DNA from: Pseudomonas sp. GD04019
GTDB lineage: Bacteria > Pseudomonadota > Gammaproteobacteria > Pseudomonadales > Pseudomonadaceae
Assembly: GCF_029837695.1 (NCBI RefSeq)
Contig: NZ_JAOEEA010000005.1
Coordinates: forward strand, 1 to 64,000
DNA length: 64,000 nt
Reading direction: 5' to 3'
The notes under the pieces are model-generated. The model worked only from the letters and a program-made list of their open reading frames with translations. It searched no databases and was not told the origin of the DNA. The translations under genes were made by a program, and so were the position numbers. The stretch's first letter is position 1; each line of letters opens with the position of its first letter. This document shows, piece after piece, positions 9,841 through 19,147 of this stretch.

Positions 9841-11796
9841 ATGACTGCTGCTTCTCTCTACCCCGTCCGCCCCGAGGTGGTCGCCAACACGCTGACCGAC
9901 GAAGCCACCTACAAGGCGATGTACCAGCAGTCGGTGATCAACCCGGACGGCTTCTGGCGCGAGCAGGCCAAGCGCATCGACTGGATCAAGCCCTTCACCA
10001 AGGTCAAGCAGACCTCGTTCGACGACCACCACGTCGACATCAAGTGGTTCGCCGACGGCACCCTCAACGTCTCGGCCAACTGCCTGGATCGGCACCTGGC
10101 CGAGCGTGGCGACCAGCTCGCGATCATCTGGGAAGGCGACAGCCCGTCCGAGCACAAGGAAATCACCTACCGCGAGCTGCACGAGCAGGTCTGCAAGTTC
10201 GCCAACGCCCTGCGTGGCCAGGACGTGCACCGCGGCGACGTGGTGACCATCTACATGCCGATGATCCCCGAGGCCGTGGTCGCCATGCTGGCTTGTGCGC
10301 GCATCGGCGCCATCCACTCCGTGGTGTTCGGCGGCTTCTCGCCGGAGGCCCTGGCCGGGCGCATCATCGACTGCCAGTCGAAGGTGGTGATCACCGCCGA
10401 CGAAGGCCTGCGCGGCGGCAAGAAGGTGCCGCTCAAGGCCAATGTCGACGACGCCCTGACCAACCCCGAGACCCGCAGCATCCAGAAGGTCATCGTGGTC
10501 AAGCGCACCGGCTCCGACATCAAGTGGAACCAGCACCGCGATATCTGGTTCGAGGACCTGATGAAGGTGGCCGGCAGCGTCTGCGCGCCGAAGGAAATGG
10601 GCGCCGAGGAAGCGCTGTTCATCCTCTATACCTCGGGTAGTACCGGTAAGCCCAAGGGCGTGCTGCACACCACCGGCGGCTACCTGGTGTACGCCGCGCT
10701 GACCCACGAGCGGGTGTTCGACTACAAGCCGGGCGAGGTTTACTGGTGCACCGCCGACGTGGGCTGGGTCACCGGCCACAGCTACATCGTCTACGGCCCG
10801 CTGGCCAACGGCGCCACCACCCTGCTGTTCGAGGGTGTGCCGAACTACCCGGACGTGACCCGCGTCGCCAAGATCATCGACAAGCACAAGGTCAATATCC
10901 TCTATACGGCCCCCACGGCCATTCGCGCCATGATGGCCGAGGGCAGGGCGGCCGTGGAGGGCGCCGATGGCTCCAGCCTGCGCCTGCTCGGCTCGGTGGG
11001 TGAGCCGATCAACCCGGAAGCCTGGCACTGGTACCACGAGAACGTCGGCCGCGAACGCTGCCCGATCGTCGACACCTGGTGGCAGACCGAAACCGGCGGC
11101 GTGCTGATCAGCCCGCTGCCGGGCGCCACCGCGCTCAAGCCGGGCTCGGCCACTCGCCCGTTCTTCGGCGTGCAGCCGGCGCTGGTGGACAACTTGGGCA
11201 ACCTGATCGAGGGCGCCGCCGAAGGCAACCTGGTGATCATCGACTCCTGGCCCGGCCAGGCGCGCAGCCTGTACGGCGACCACGACCGCTTCGTCGATAC
11301 CTACTTCAAGACCTTCAAGGGCATGTACTTCACCGGCGACGGCGCCCGTCGCGATGAGGATGGCTACTGGTGGATCACCGGCCGCGTGGACGATGTACTC
11401 AACGTCTCCGGCCACCGCATGGGCACCGCCGAGATCGAAAGCGCCATGGTCGCCCACCCGAAAGTCGCCGAGGCCGCCGTGGTCGGCGTGCCGCACGACA
11501 TCAAGGGGCAGGGCATCTACGTCTATGTGACCCTGAACGCGGGCGAGGAAACCTCCGAGCAGCTGCGCCAGGAACTGAAGAACTGGGTGCGCAAGGAGAT
11601 CGGCCCGATCGCCTCGCCAGACGTCATCCAGTGGGCTCCGGGACTACCGAAGACCCGCTCGGGCAAGATCATGCGCCGCATCCTGCGCAAGATCGCCACC
11701 GCCGAATACGACTCCCTCGGCGACATCTCCACGCTGGCCGACCCCGGCGTGGTGCAACACCTCATCGACACCCATCGCACCATGCAGGCCGCCTGA
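9841..11796 (+). CDS. acsA: Acetyl-CoA synthetase
   Basis: A 651-residue enzyme that activates acetate with ATP and CoA for growth on acetate, ethanol or acetate-yielding amino acids. The AMP-binding motif is [12 protein letters not shown]. The C-terminal [11 protein letters not shown] carries Lys609, the residue acetylated to switch off Acs enzymes. The ATG at 9841 follows GAGG at a normal distance and gives the family's N-terminus ([13 protein letters not shown]). A strong terminator follows. In PAO1 the gene also precedes the aot operon. Confidence 0.97.
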   Translation: MTAASLYPVRPEVVANTLTDEATYKAMYQQSVINPDGFWREQAKRIDWIKPFTKVKQTSFDDHHVDIKWFADGTLNVSANCLDRHLAERGDQLAIIWEGDSPSEHKEITYRELHEQVCKFANALRGQDVHRGDVVTIYMPMIPEAVVAMLACARIGAIHSVVFGGFSPEALAGRIIDCQSKVVITADEGLRGGKKVPLKANVDDALTNPETRSIQKVIVVKRTGSDIKWNQHRDIWFEDLMKVAGSVCAPKEMGAEEALFILYTSGSTGKPKGVLHTTGGYLVYAALTHERVFDYKPGEVYWCTADVGWVTGHSYIVYGPLANGATTLLFEGVPNYPDVTRVAKIIDKHKVNILYTAPTAIRAMMAEGRAAVEGADGSSLRLLGSVGEPINPEAWHWYHENVGRERCPIVDTWWQTETGGVLISPLPGATALKPGSATRPFFGVQPALVDNLGNLIEGAAEGNLVIIDSWPGQARSLYGDHDRFVDTYFKTFKGMYFTGDGARRDEDGYWWITGRVDDVLNVSGHRMGTAEIESAMVAHPKVAEAAVVGVPHDIKGQGIYVYVTLNAGEETSEQLRQELKNWVRKEIGPIASPDVIQWAPGLPKTRSGKIMRRILRKIATAEYDSLGDISTLADPGVVQHLIDTHRTMQAA

Positions 11797-11820
11797 TCGG
11801 GCGGTTGCGCTGACGTGCAG

Positions 11821-11851
11821 AACCCCGGCCACAAGCCGGGGTTTGTTTTTT
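11821..11851 (+). terminator. Rho-independent terminator of acsA
   Basis: The stem AACCCCGGC / GCCGGGGTT with loop CACAA is followed by TGTTTTTT, 24 bases after the acsA stop. Confidence 0.92.
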
Positions 11852-12006
11852 GCGCCGGCGAATATCGATTTTTACCGAAAGGTGTAACGCCCGGAGTAAC
11901 GCCGTGCGCCGATTCGGGGCGGCAGGGAACACTCGCGGCTCGTCGGCGCGCCAGGGAAACCGGGAGAGGGCGGCGCGCCCCTTGAATCCTGCGGGCTGGC
12001 CAGAGC

Positions 12007-12022
12007 TGGCGTGCTTATTGCC
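12007..12022 (+). promoter_or_regulatory. Sigma-54 (-24/-12) promoter of the aot operon
   Basis: TGGCGTGCTTATTGCC keeps the GG and GC with the required ten bases between them and matches TGGC and TTGC of the consensus TGGCACG-N4-TTGCA. It lies 266 bases upstream of aotJ. A sigma-54 promoter fits the known control of Pseudomonas arginine uptake by the CbrAB system. This is a sequence match only. Confidence 0.6.
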
Positions 12023-12095
12023 TGAGTACCGGGTTGTGTTTTTATGTCCTGCCGGTCACGTTTCGGTTGACCTGTCAATACGCGTCCCGCGCCCG

Positions 12096-12132
12096 TCCTG
12101 CCCTTCTGTAATTTGTTGTCGCTTTGAAGAAA
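12096..12132 (+). promoter_or_regulatory. ArgR binding site upstream of aotJ
   Basis: TGTCGCTTTGAAGAAA at 12117-12132 is an exact match to the Pseudomonas ArgR half-site TGTCGC-N8-AA. A weaker half-site (TCCTGC-N8-AA) lies 21 bases upstream at 12096-12111, the tandem spacing expected for an ArgR dimer pair. The site is 156 bases before aotJ, downstream of the sigma-54-like promoter. Confidence 0.7.
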
Positions 12133-12288
12133 TATCGACCTATCCCCGGTCGATAGAATGCCGCCCACTTGGCCGAGCCTGTTGCCGTACATTCTGCGCC
12201 GGCAAACATGGCGACACTTTCTACAATTCATCAAGGCCATGGCGAACCTCATTCTGCCAAACGCTGTACCCATTCGAAGGAGCACAAG

Positions 12289-13065
12289 ATGAAGAAGATC
12301 GTACTTCTCGGCGCACTGGCGCTGACCGCTTTCAGTGCGCTGGTCCAGGCAGAAGACAAACCGCTGCGCATTGGTATCGAGGCAGCCTACCCGCCCTTCG
12401 CCTTCAAGCAGCCCGACGGCAGCATCACCGGCTTCGACTACGACATCGGCAACGCCCTGTGCGAAGAGATGAAGGTCAAGTGCCAGTGGATCGAGCAGGA
12501 GTTCGACGGTCTGATCCCGGCCCTCAAGGTGCGCAAGTTCGACGCCGTGCTGTCGTCCATGTCCATCACCGAAGAGCGCAAGAAGTCCGTGGACTTCACC
12601 GGCAAGTACTACCACACCCCCGCCAAGCTCGCGATGAAGGCCGGCACCGAGATCAAGGATCCGCTGGTCGACCTGAAAGGCAAGAAGGTCGGTGTGCAGC
12701 GCGCTTCCATCTATGACCGCTACGCCACCGAAGTCTTCGCTCCGGCCGGCGTCGAAGTGGTGCGCTACAGCTCGCAGAACGAGATCTTCCTCGACCTGGC
12801 CTCGGGCCGTCTGGACGCCACCCTGGCCGACGTGGTCAACATCGATGACGGCTTCCTCAAGACCGACGCCGGCAAGGGCTTCGCTCTGGTAGGCCCGGAC
12901 TACACCGAAGAGAAATACTTCGGCAACGGTGCCGGCATCGCCGTACGCAAGGGCGACAAGGCCCTGGCCGACAAGATCAGCGCCGCCATCCTGGCGATCC
13001 GCGCCAACGGCAAGTACAAGGAAGTGCAGGACAAGTACTTCCAGTTCAACGTCTACGGCGAGTAA
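12289..13065 (+). CDS. aotJ: Arginine/ornithine periplasmic binding protein
   Basis: A 258-residue type-3 solute-binding protein with a signal peptide (MKKIVLLGALALTAFSALVQA) and the lysine/arginine/ornithine-binding protein pattern (IGIEAAYPPFAFKQPDGS, GFDYDIGNALCEEM, SSMSITEERKKSVDFT). It delivers arginine and ornithine to AotQM. GAAGGAG precedes the ATG. Inverted repeats in the 127-base gap before aotQ may keep this subunit more abundant than the membrane parts. Confidence 0.96.
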   Translation: MKKIVLLGALALTAFSALVQAEDKPLRIGIEAAYPPFAFKQPDGSITGFDYDIGNALCEEMKVKCQWIEQEFDGLIPALKVRKFDAVLSSMSITEERKKSVDFTGKYYHTPAKLAMKAGTEIKDPLVDLKGKKVGVQRASIYDRYATEVFAPAGVEVVRYSSQNEIFLDLASGRLDATLADVVNIDDGFLKTDAGKGFALVGPDYTEEKYFGNGAGIAVRKGDKALADKISAAILAIRANGKYKEVQDKYFQFNVYGE

Positions 13066-13077
13066 CGCCGCAGCGCT

Positions 13078-13142
13078 CGCCCTTCCCGTGCGGGAGGGCG
13101 TTGCGCGGGCCGGGTGAGCGTGCAGCTCTGCCGGACTCACCC
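13078..13142. repeat. Stem-loop pair in the aotJ-aotQ gap
   Basis: Hairpin CGCCCTTCCCG / CGGGAGGGCG (13078-13100) and a wider GGGTGAG / CTCACCC pair (13112-13142) follow the binding-protein gene. Such structures after binding-protein genes often stabilise the upstream message. There is no T-run, so it is not a classic terminator. Confidence 0.6.
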
Positions 13143-13192
13143 AGCCCCGCCCTAGCAAGGGCCTCCTCCTGTGTATCCAGAGGATAGATTCC

Positions 13193-13882
13193 ATGTTCAA
13201 CGGCTACGGCTCGACCATTCTCGATGGCGCTTGGCTCACCGTGCAGCTGGCCGCGCTATCGATGGCGGTGGCCATCGTGCTCGGCCTGTTCGGTGCGGCC
13301 TGTCGCCTGTCGCCCATCAAGTGGCTGGCCCTGCTGGGCGATGCCTACGCCACCGTGATTCGCGGCATTCCCGATCTGGTGCTGATCCTGCTGATTTTCT
13401 ACGGCGGCCAGGATCTGGTGAATCGTATCGCCCCGCTGGTGGGCGTTGATGACTACATCGACATCAACCCGTTCATTGCCGGTGTCGGCACCCTGGGCTT
13501 CATTTATGGCGCCTACCTGTCCGAGACCTTCCGCGGCGCCTTCATGGCCATCCCCAAGGGCCAGGGTGAGGCGGGCATGGCCTACGGCATGAGCCCGCTG
13601 CGGGTGTTCTTCCGCATTTTGGTACCGCAGATGGTCCGCCTGGCCATTCCCGGCGTGACCAACAGCTGGCTGGTGCTGGTCAAGGCCACCGCGTTGATTT
13701 CCCTGGTCGGCCTGCAGGACATGATGGCCCGCGCCAAGAGCGCCGGCGACGCCACCCGCGAGCCCTTTACCTACATCCTTCTGGCGGCAGCCATCTACCT
13801 GGTGCTGACCAGCGTGTCGCTGGTGGTGTTGCGCTACCTCGAACGCCGCTATTCGGTCGGCGTGAAGACGGCCGAAATCTGA
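13193..13882 (+). CDS. aotQ: Arginine/ornithine ABC transporter permease AotQ
   Basis: A 229-residue inner-membrane protein of the HisQ type with about five helices and the EAA-loop region that contacts the ATPase (MAIPKGQGEAGMAYGMSPLR). It pairs with AotM to form the transmembrane channel. GAGGAT precedes the ATG. It is second in the aotJQMOP-argR operon. Confidence 0.95.
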   Translation: MFNGYGSTILDGAWLTVQLAALSMAVAIVLGLFGAACRLSPIKWLALLGDAYATVIRGIPDLVLILLIFYGGQDLVNRIAPLVGVDDYIDINPFIAGVGTLGFIYGAYLSETFRGAFMAIPKGQGEAGMAYGMSPLRVFFRILVPQMVRLAIPGVTNSWLVLVKATALISLVGLQDMMARAKSAGDATREPFTYILLAAAIYLVLTSVSLVVLRYLERRYSVGVKTAEI

Positions 13883-13892
13883 GGGAGTTGTC

Positions 13893-14591
13893 ATGCTTTT
13901 CGACTACAACGTGGTACTCGACAGCCTGCCGCTGTATTTCGGCGGCGTGCTGGTCACCCTCAAGCTGTTGGTGATTTCCCTGGCCGTCGGCCTGCTGGCA
14001 GCCGTGCCGCTGGCCATGATGCGCGTGTCCAAGCAGGCGGCGATCAATTTCCCGGCCTGGCTCTACACCTACGTGATCCGTGGCACGCCGATGCTGGTGC
14101 AGCTGTACCTGCTGTACTACGGCCTGGCCCAGTTCGAGGCGGTGCGCGAGAGCTTCATGTGGCCCTACCTGTCCAACGCCACCTTCTGCGCCTGCCTGGC
14201 CTTCGCGATCAACACCAGCGCCTACAGCGCCGAGATCCTCGCCGGCAGCCTCAAGGCCACGCCCTATGGCGAGATCGAGGCGGCCAAGGCCATGGGCATG
14301 TCGCGCGGCAAGCTGTATCGCCGCATCCTCCTGCCGTCCGCGCTGCGCCGTGCGCTGCCGCAGTACAGCAACGAGGTGATCATGATGCTGCACACCACCA
14401 GCCTGGCCTCGGTGGTGACCCTGATCGACATCACTGGTGCGGCCAAGACCGTCAACTCGCAGTACTACCTGCCGTTCGAGGCCTACATCACCGCCGGCGT
14501 GTTCTATCTGTGCCTGACCTTCATCCTGGTGCGCCTGTTCAAGCTGGCCGAGCGCCGCTGGCTGGCCTACCTGGCCCCGCGCAAGCACTGA
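13893..14591 (+). CDS. aotM: Arginine/ornithine ABC transporter permease AotM
   Basis: A 232-residue HisM-type permease. The EAA loop is visible as YGEIEAAKAMGMSRGKLYRR. GAGGGAG precedes the start, 10 bases after the aotQ stop. It forms the heteromeric membrane domain with AotQ. Confidence 0.95.
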   Translation: MLFDYNVVLDSLPLYFGGVLVTLKLLVISLAVGLLAAVPLAMMRVSKQAAINFPAWLYTYVIRGTPMLVQLYLLYYGLAQFEAVRESFMWPYLSNATFCACLAFAINTSAYSAEILAGSLKATPYGEIEAAKAMGMSRGKLYRRILLPSALRRALPQYSNEVIMMLHTTSLASVVTLIDITGAAKTVNSQYYLPFEAYITAGVFYLCLTFILVRLFKLAERRWLAYLAPRKH

Positions 14592-14601
14592 GACCGACGC
14601 C

Positions 14602-15714
14602 ATGCAACGCATCGACCACCGCCTGCCCTGGGGTTGCCCCGGCACCGAACGCACGCTGAGCGTGTTCCGTTTCGGCACGGGCGAGCGCAAGGCCTATATC
14701 CAAGCCAGCCTGCACGCCGACGAGCTGCCGGGCATGCGCGTGGCGGTGGAACTCAAGCGCCGCCTGGCCGAGCTGGAAGGGCAGGGCCGCCTGCAGGGCG
14801 TGGTCGAATTGGTGCCGGTAGCCAATCCCATCGGCCTCGGCCAGATGTTCCAGGCCACCAGCCAGGGACGTTTCGAGCTGGGCAGCGGCAAGAACTTCAA
14901 TCGTGACTTCGCCGACCTGGCGGCGCTGGTGGCGCCGCAGCTGCAAGAACGCCTGGGCGACGATGCCCAGGCCAACGTGCGACTGATCCGCCAGGCCATG
15001 CTCGACGCTCTGGATGCGTTGCCGGCCGCCGGCTCCGAGCTGCAGGGCCTGCAGCGCCTGCTGTTGCGCCACGCCTGCGACGCCGACCTGGTGCTCGACC
15101 TGCACTGCGACTTCGATGCCGTGGCGCACCTGTACATGATTCCGCAGCAGGCCGAGGCCTTCGCCACCCTGGCCGCGCGCCTGCAGGCTGGTGCCGTGCT
15201 GGTCGCCGAGGACACCGGCGGCAGCTCCTTCGACGAGGCCTGCTCCATGGCCTGGCTGCGCCTGTCGCGCAGCTTCCCGCAGGCGGCCGTGCCGCTGGCT
15301 TGCCAGGCGGCGACGGTGGAGCTGGGCGGCATGCTGGATACCGAACGCGAGCGCGCCGAGGCCAGCGCCGAGGCCATCCTCGCCAGCCTCGCCGAGCACG
15401 GCCTGATCGACGGCGACTGGCCGGCCGCCCCCGCGCCGAGCTGCGTGGCCACACCCTTTGCCGGCGCCGAGTACGCCTACGCGCCGCACGCCGGCGTGGT
15501 CAGCTTCCTGCAGCCGGTCGGCGCCTGGGTGGTGGCCGGCGATCCGCTGTTCGAAGTCATCGACCCGCTGGAGGATCGCCACAGCATCGTGCGCGCCTCC
15601 ACCTCCGGCGTGCTCTACGTGCGCGAGCGCCTGCGCTTCGCCCAACCCGGACTCTGGCTGGCCAAGGTGGCCGGTCATCAACCCATTCGTCAGGGTCGCC
15701 TGCTGAGCGACTGA
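14602..15714 (+). CDS. aotO: AotO, M14/AstE-like zinc hydrolase of the arginine uptake operon
   Basis: A 370-residue member of the succinylglutamate desuccinylase/aspartoacylase family. Putative zinc ligands are the His and Glu of SLHADELPG and the His of [12 protein letters not shown]; a Glu in TVELGGM may be the catalytic base. It lies between permease and ATPase genes with tight spacing, as in P. aeruginosa, where its role in transport is unclear. It is not AruE: a separate aruE at 26555 encodes the true catabolic desuccinylase. Confidence 0.9.
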   Translation: MQRIDHRLPWGCPGTERTLSVFRFGTGERKAYIQASLHADELPGMRVAVELKRRLAELEGQGRLQGVVELVPVANPIGLGQMFQATSQGRFELGSGKNFNRDFADLAALVAPQLQERLGDDAQANVRLIRQAMLDALDALPAAGSELQGLQRLLLRHACDADLVLDLHCDFDAVAHLYMIPQQAEAFATLAARLQAGAVLVAEDTGGSSFDEACSMAWLRLSRSFPQAAVPLACQAATVELGGMLDTERERAEASAEAILASLAEHGLIDGDWPAAPAPSCVATPFAGAEYAYAPHAGVVSFLQPVGAWVVAGDPLFEVIDPLEDRHSIVRASTSGVLYVRERLRFAQPGLWLAKVAGHQPIRQGRLLSD

Positions 15715-15733
15715 GCCATACGAGAGCCCAACC

Positions 15734-16498
15734 ATGTACAAACTCGAAGTTCAGGATCTGCACAAACGCTACGGCGACCACGAAGTGCTGAAAGGCGTGT
15801 CCCTGGCGGCCAAGGCTGGCGACGTGATCAGCATCATCGGCTCGTCTGGCTCGGGCAAGAGCACCTTCCTGCGCTGCATCAACATGCTCGAGCAGCCCCA
15901 TGGCGGCAAGATCCTGCTCAACGGCGAAGAGCTCAAGCTGGTGGCCAACAAGGACGGCGCGCTCAAGGCCGCCGACGCCAAGCAGCTGCAGCGCATGCGC
16001 TCGCGCCTGTCCATGGTGTTCCAGCACTTCAACCTGTGGTCGCACATGAGCGCCCTGGAGAACGTCATCGAGGCGCCCGTGCACGTGCTCGGCGTGCCGA
16101 AGAAGGAAGCCATCGAGAAGGCCGAGCACTACCTGGCCAAGGTCGGCGTGGCGCACCGCAAGGATGCCTATCCGGCCCATATGTCCGGTGGCGAGCAGCA
16201 GCGTGTGGCCATCGCCCGTGCCCTGGCCATGGAGCCGGAAGTCATGCTGTTCGACGAGCCGACCTCGGCCCTCGACCCGGAGCTGGTCGGCGAAGTGCTC
16301 AAGGTGATGCAGGACCTGGCCCAGGAAGGCCGCACCATGGTGGTGGTGACCCACGAGATGGGCTTCGCTCGCGAGGTGTCCAACCAGCTGATCTTCCTGC
16401 ACAAGGGGTTGGTGGAGGAAACCGGCTGCCCGAAAGAGGTGCTGGCCAATCCGCAATCCGAGCGCCTGAAGCAGTTCCTTTCCGGCAGCCTGAAGTAA
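15734..16498 (+). CDS. aotP: Arginine/ornithine ABC transporter ATP-binding protein
   Basis: A 254-residue HisP-type ATPase with Walker [10 protein letters not shown], signature [15 protein letters not shown] and Walker [14 protein letters not shown]. It energises uptake through AotQM. It ends 16 bases before argR. Confidence 0.96.
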   Translation: MYKLEVQDLHKRYGDHEVLKGVSLAAKAGDVISIIGSSGSGKSTFLRCINMLEQPHGGKILLNGEELKLVANKDGALKAADAKQLQRMRSRLSMVFQHFNLWSHMSALENVIEAPVHVLGVPKKEAIEKAEHYLAKVGVAHRKDAYPAHMSGGEQQRVAIARALAMEPEVMLFDEPTSALDPELVGEVLKVMQDLAQEGRTMVVVTHEMGFAREVSNQLIFLHKGLVEETGCPKEVLANPQSERLKQFLSGSLK

Positions 16499-16514
16499 GC
16501 ACTAGACTGCCTCC

Positions 16515-17501
16515 ATGACCTCGACTGCCCACTGCATTGCCTTCCTGATCTGGCCAGAAACCAGGCCCATGACCCTGGCCCTGGCCGAGGAGGCTGTGCG
16601 TGTGGCACAGCGCGTTCATCCGGAAGTGTCCTACGAACTGCGTTTCCTGCAGGCCGAAGCCCCCAGCGCGGGAGCCTGGCAGATGCCGGGCGAGCCTTGG
16701 ACGGGTCGCCTGGAGGGTTGCAGCAAGCTGTTCCTGCTGGCCGACGAGCCGCCCGCGCAGGTGGCGCCGGCGCTGTCCTCCGCGCTCAAGCAGCTGGCAC
16801 GCGCCGGTATTGCCATCGGCGGCCTGTCCGCCGGCGTCTACCCGCTGGCCCAGCTCGGCCTGCTCGACGGCTATCGCGCCGCCGTGCACTGGCGCTGGCA
16901 GGACGATTTCACCGAGCGCTTCCCCAAGGTCATCGCCACCAGCCATCTGTTCGACTGGGACCGTGATCGCCTCAGCGCCTGTGGCGGCCTGGCGGTGCTC
17001 GACCTGCTGCTGGCCGTGCTGGCCCGCGACCACGGCGCCGAACTGGCCGGTGCGGTGAGCGAGGAACTGGTGGTCGAGCGTATCCGCGAGGGCGGCGAGC
17101 GTCAGCGCATTCCGCTGCAGAACCGTATCGGCTCCAGCCATCCCAAGCTGACCCAGGCGGTGCTGCTGATGGAGGCCAATATCGAGGAGCCGCTGACCAC
17201 CGACGAGATCGCCCAGCACGTCTGCGTGTCGCGTCGCCAGTTGGAGCGCATCTTCAAGCAGTACCTCAATCGCGTGCCGAGCCAGTATTACCTGGAGCTG
17301 CGCCTGAACAAGGCGCGTCAGCTGCTGATGCAGACCAGCAAGTCGATCATCCAGATCGGGCTGTCCTGCGGCTTCTCCTCGGGGCCGCACTTCTCCAGCG
17401 CCTACCGCAACTTCTTCGGCGCCACGCCGCGGGAAGATCGCAACCAGCGGCGTAGTGCCAGTCCGTTCGAGATCGCGCCGGCTTCTGTCGAGCGCGGGTA
17501 A
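16515..17501 (+). CDS. argR: Arginine-responsive AraC-family regulator
   Basis: The Pseudomonas ArgR is an AraC/XylS-type protein, unrelated to E. coli ArgR, that represses arginine synthesis and activates arginine catabolism. The 328-residue protein has an N-terminal DJ-1/PfpI-like domain (GGLSAGVYPLAQLGLLDGY) with Ser-Ala where amidases carry the catalytic Cys, so it is a sensor, not an enzyme. The C-terminal double helix-turn-helix reads TTDEIAQHVCVSRRQLERIF and SIIQIGLSCGFSSGPHFSS. It is the last gene of the aot operon. ArgR-type half-sites occur before aotJ and aruC. Confidence 0.96.
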   Translation: MTSTAHCIAFLIWPETRPMTLALAEEAVRVAQRVHPEVSYELRFLQAEAPSAGAWQMPGEPWTGRLEGCSKLFLLADEPPAQVAPALSSALKQLARAGIAIGGLSAGVYPLAQLGLLDGYRAAVHWRWQDDFTERFPKVIATSHLFDWDRDRLSACGGLAVLDLLLAVLARDHGAELAGAVSEELVVERIREGGERQRIPLQNRIGSSHPKLTQAVLLMEANIEEPLTTDEIAQHVCVSRRQLERIFKQYLNRVPSQYYLELRLNKARQLLMQTSKSIIQIGLSCGFSSGPHFSSAYRNFFGATPREDRNQRRSASPFEIAPASVERG

Positions 17502-17560
17502 CTGGTCTGCCTTCGGGCTTGGTGCCGCTGCTGCTTTTTGTGCTGGCTACAGCATTGGTT

Positions 17561-17586
17561 CCGCCCTGCTGGGCGGGTCACTTTTT
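17561..17586 (+). terminator. Possible terminator of argR
   Basis: The stem CCGCCC / GGGCGG with loop TGCT is followed by GTCACTTTTT. The T-run is also the left arm of the palindrome hit by the IS element, so the IS now follows directly. Confidence 0.5.
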
Positions 17587-17596
17587 CCAGTCGCGG

Positions 17597-18857
17597 TGTA
17601 CGGACCGGAGACATAGCTGACAGGTGTGCGTAGACATGGCTGACACTTTCCGGCGAGCCAACCTTGCCGGGGAACGACCATGCCTTGGGACACGAGAGAC
17701 GCTATGAGCCTGAGAGAAGAGTTCATTGCCCTGGCACTTCTTCCCGACAGCAACCGAAGGGATCTTTGCCGCCGTTTCAACATCAGTCCGCAAACAGCCT
17801 ACAAATGGCTAAGGCGATATATCGCTGATGGTGTTGCGGGTTTGCAGGAGCAATCCCGGCGACCATGCAGTAGTCCCCGGCAAGCGTCTGCAGAGATCGA
17901 GGCTCAGGTGGTGGCCCTTCGGAGAGCCCATCCAGCCTGGGGTGGGCGCAAGATCAGTCATGCTCTGGGTTGCTGCGTTGCGCCCAGTACAGTGACGAAC
18001 ATCCTGCATCGCAACAACCTGGTTGAATCGCCTGGACCGGAAGCGAAAAAGCCCTGGCAGCGTTTTGAGCACGAAGCACCTAACGACCTCTGGCAGATGG
18101 ACTTCAAAGGGCATTTCCCGACCTACCAGAGCCAATGCCATCCCCTGACACTGATAGACGACCACTCTCGTTTCAGCCTCGCCATTCAGGCCTGTGCCAA
18201 TGAGAGGCGACAGACAGTCCAGGAACGCCTGATAGACGTGTCAGGCGATATGGCTTGCCAGCGAGAATCAACACCGACAATGGCCCACCTTGGGGCTCCC
18301 CACGCAATCCTGGCGAGCTTTCGGAGCTTGGCGTCTGGTTAGTCAGCTTGGGAGTTCGGCTCAGCTTCAGTCGTCCCTACCATCCACAAACCAATGGCAA
18401 AAATGAGCGCTTCCATCGAGCCCTCAAGCTGGAGGTTCTCAAGGATCGGCATTTCCATGATCTGGCTGAGGCCCAGTCAGCCTTTGATCGCTGGCGAGAA
18501 ATCTACAACCACCAGCGCCCGCATGAGGCTCTGTCTTACCAGGTTCCTATCAGCCGCTATCGGACGAGCCCCTGGAAGTATCCCGAACAACCAACAGAGT
18601 TCGAGTACGGTCTGGATGATGTGCTAGCGAAGGTCTACCACAGCCGTTTCCGCTTCAGAAAACGCTACTTCCGCATTGCCAAGGGATTAGCTGGGAGAGT
18701 GATAGCAATACGTCCGCACTCAGATGCCGAACATTTGTTCGATGTGTACTTCTGCCACCAGCTACTTCGGACCATTGACCTGAATGACCCCGACTACGGT
18801 CCATAATGCGTCAACCATGTCCCCGCACATGTGTCCACCATGTCTCCGGTCCGTACA
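17597..18857 (+). mobile_element. IS481-family insertion sequence, 1261 bp, with 10-bp target duplication
   Basis: The ends carry inverted repeats: the first 18 bases (TGTACGGACCGGAGACAT) are identical at both ends and similarity extends imperfectly over about 49 bases. The 10-base direct repeat CCAGTCGCGG flanks it exactly (17587-17596 and 18858-18867). The identical target repeats indicate a fairly recent insertion. One DDE transposase gene fills the inside, broken by a frameshift. The insertion point is the centre of a 9-bp-arm palindrome. Confidence 0.93.
17680..18806 (+). pseudogene. IS481-family transposase, frameshifted
   Basis: The N-terminal part has a helix-turn-helix (RRDLCRRFNISPQTAYKWLR) and the first catalytic Asp region (NDLWQMDFKGHF). 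After position 18240 the reading shifts. The second frame holds the other DDE residues (PARINTDNGPPWG and NGKNERFHRALKLEVL) and the C-terminus. Adding one T after the GTG at 18238-18240 joins both parts into a continuous protein of about 375 residues (LIDVFRRYGLPARINTDNG), the usual family length. There is no slippery run, so programmed frameshifting is unlikely. The copy is probably inactive unless a base was miscalled. Confidence 0.9.
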
Positions 18858-19147
18858 CCAGTCGCGGAAAAAGTAACCAAAAACGCTTGCCCCGCCATCC
18901 GGCCCTGCGCTTCGCTCCGGGTTCGCTCGCTCCATCGCTGCTCCGAGGGTCGGCTTACAAGGGCCATCCCTGGCCCTTTAAGCCTTTCGCCGCATCCATG
19001 CGGCTCAACCCTCTACACATCGATTCCGCTCACCCTCCTGAAGGGGCGTTTGGCGCTGCCTAGTGGTTATGCGATCACATGCCGCATGCCGGTTGTTGAG
19101 GTCAGCTTGTAATCTCGGGTCATCGATTCGATACAGGAGGTATCGTG

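Larger units (their letters stand above)
17578..19060. repeat. Interspersed intergenic repeat, split by the IS element
   Basis: Removing the IS and one target copy restores ACTTTTTCC-AGTCGC-GGAAAAAGT followed by AACCAAAAACGCTTGCC and a GC-rich stretch with several small palindromes (CAAGGGCCATCCCTGG, CGCATCCATGCGG) up to about 19060. From memory, units with this AAAGTAACC-AAAA-CGCTTGCC beginning recur between genes in many Pseudomonas genomes. No coding potential that looks real is present. The right part fills most of the gap between the IS and the next gene. Confidence 0.55.

Noticed and set aside
9688..11496. A long open frame on the minus strand, about 600 codons, opposite acsA
   Set aside because: It lies antisense to a clearly recognised gene, has low-complexity His/Ala/Gly/Val-rich translation and no homologous motifs. 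Long antisense frames are expected in GC-rich DNA.
18240..18255. Programmed frameshift in the IS transposase
   Set aside because: No slippery heptamer, pseudoknot or conserved two-ORF arrangement; IS481 elements normally have a single ORF. A simple deletion explains it.
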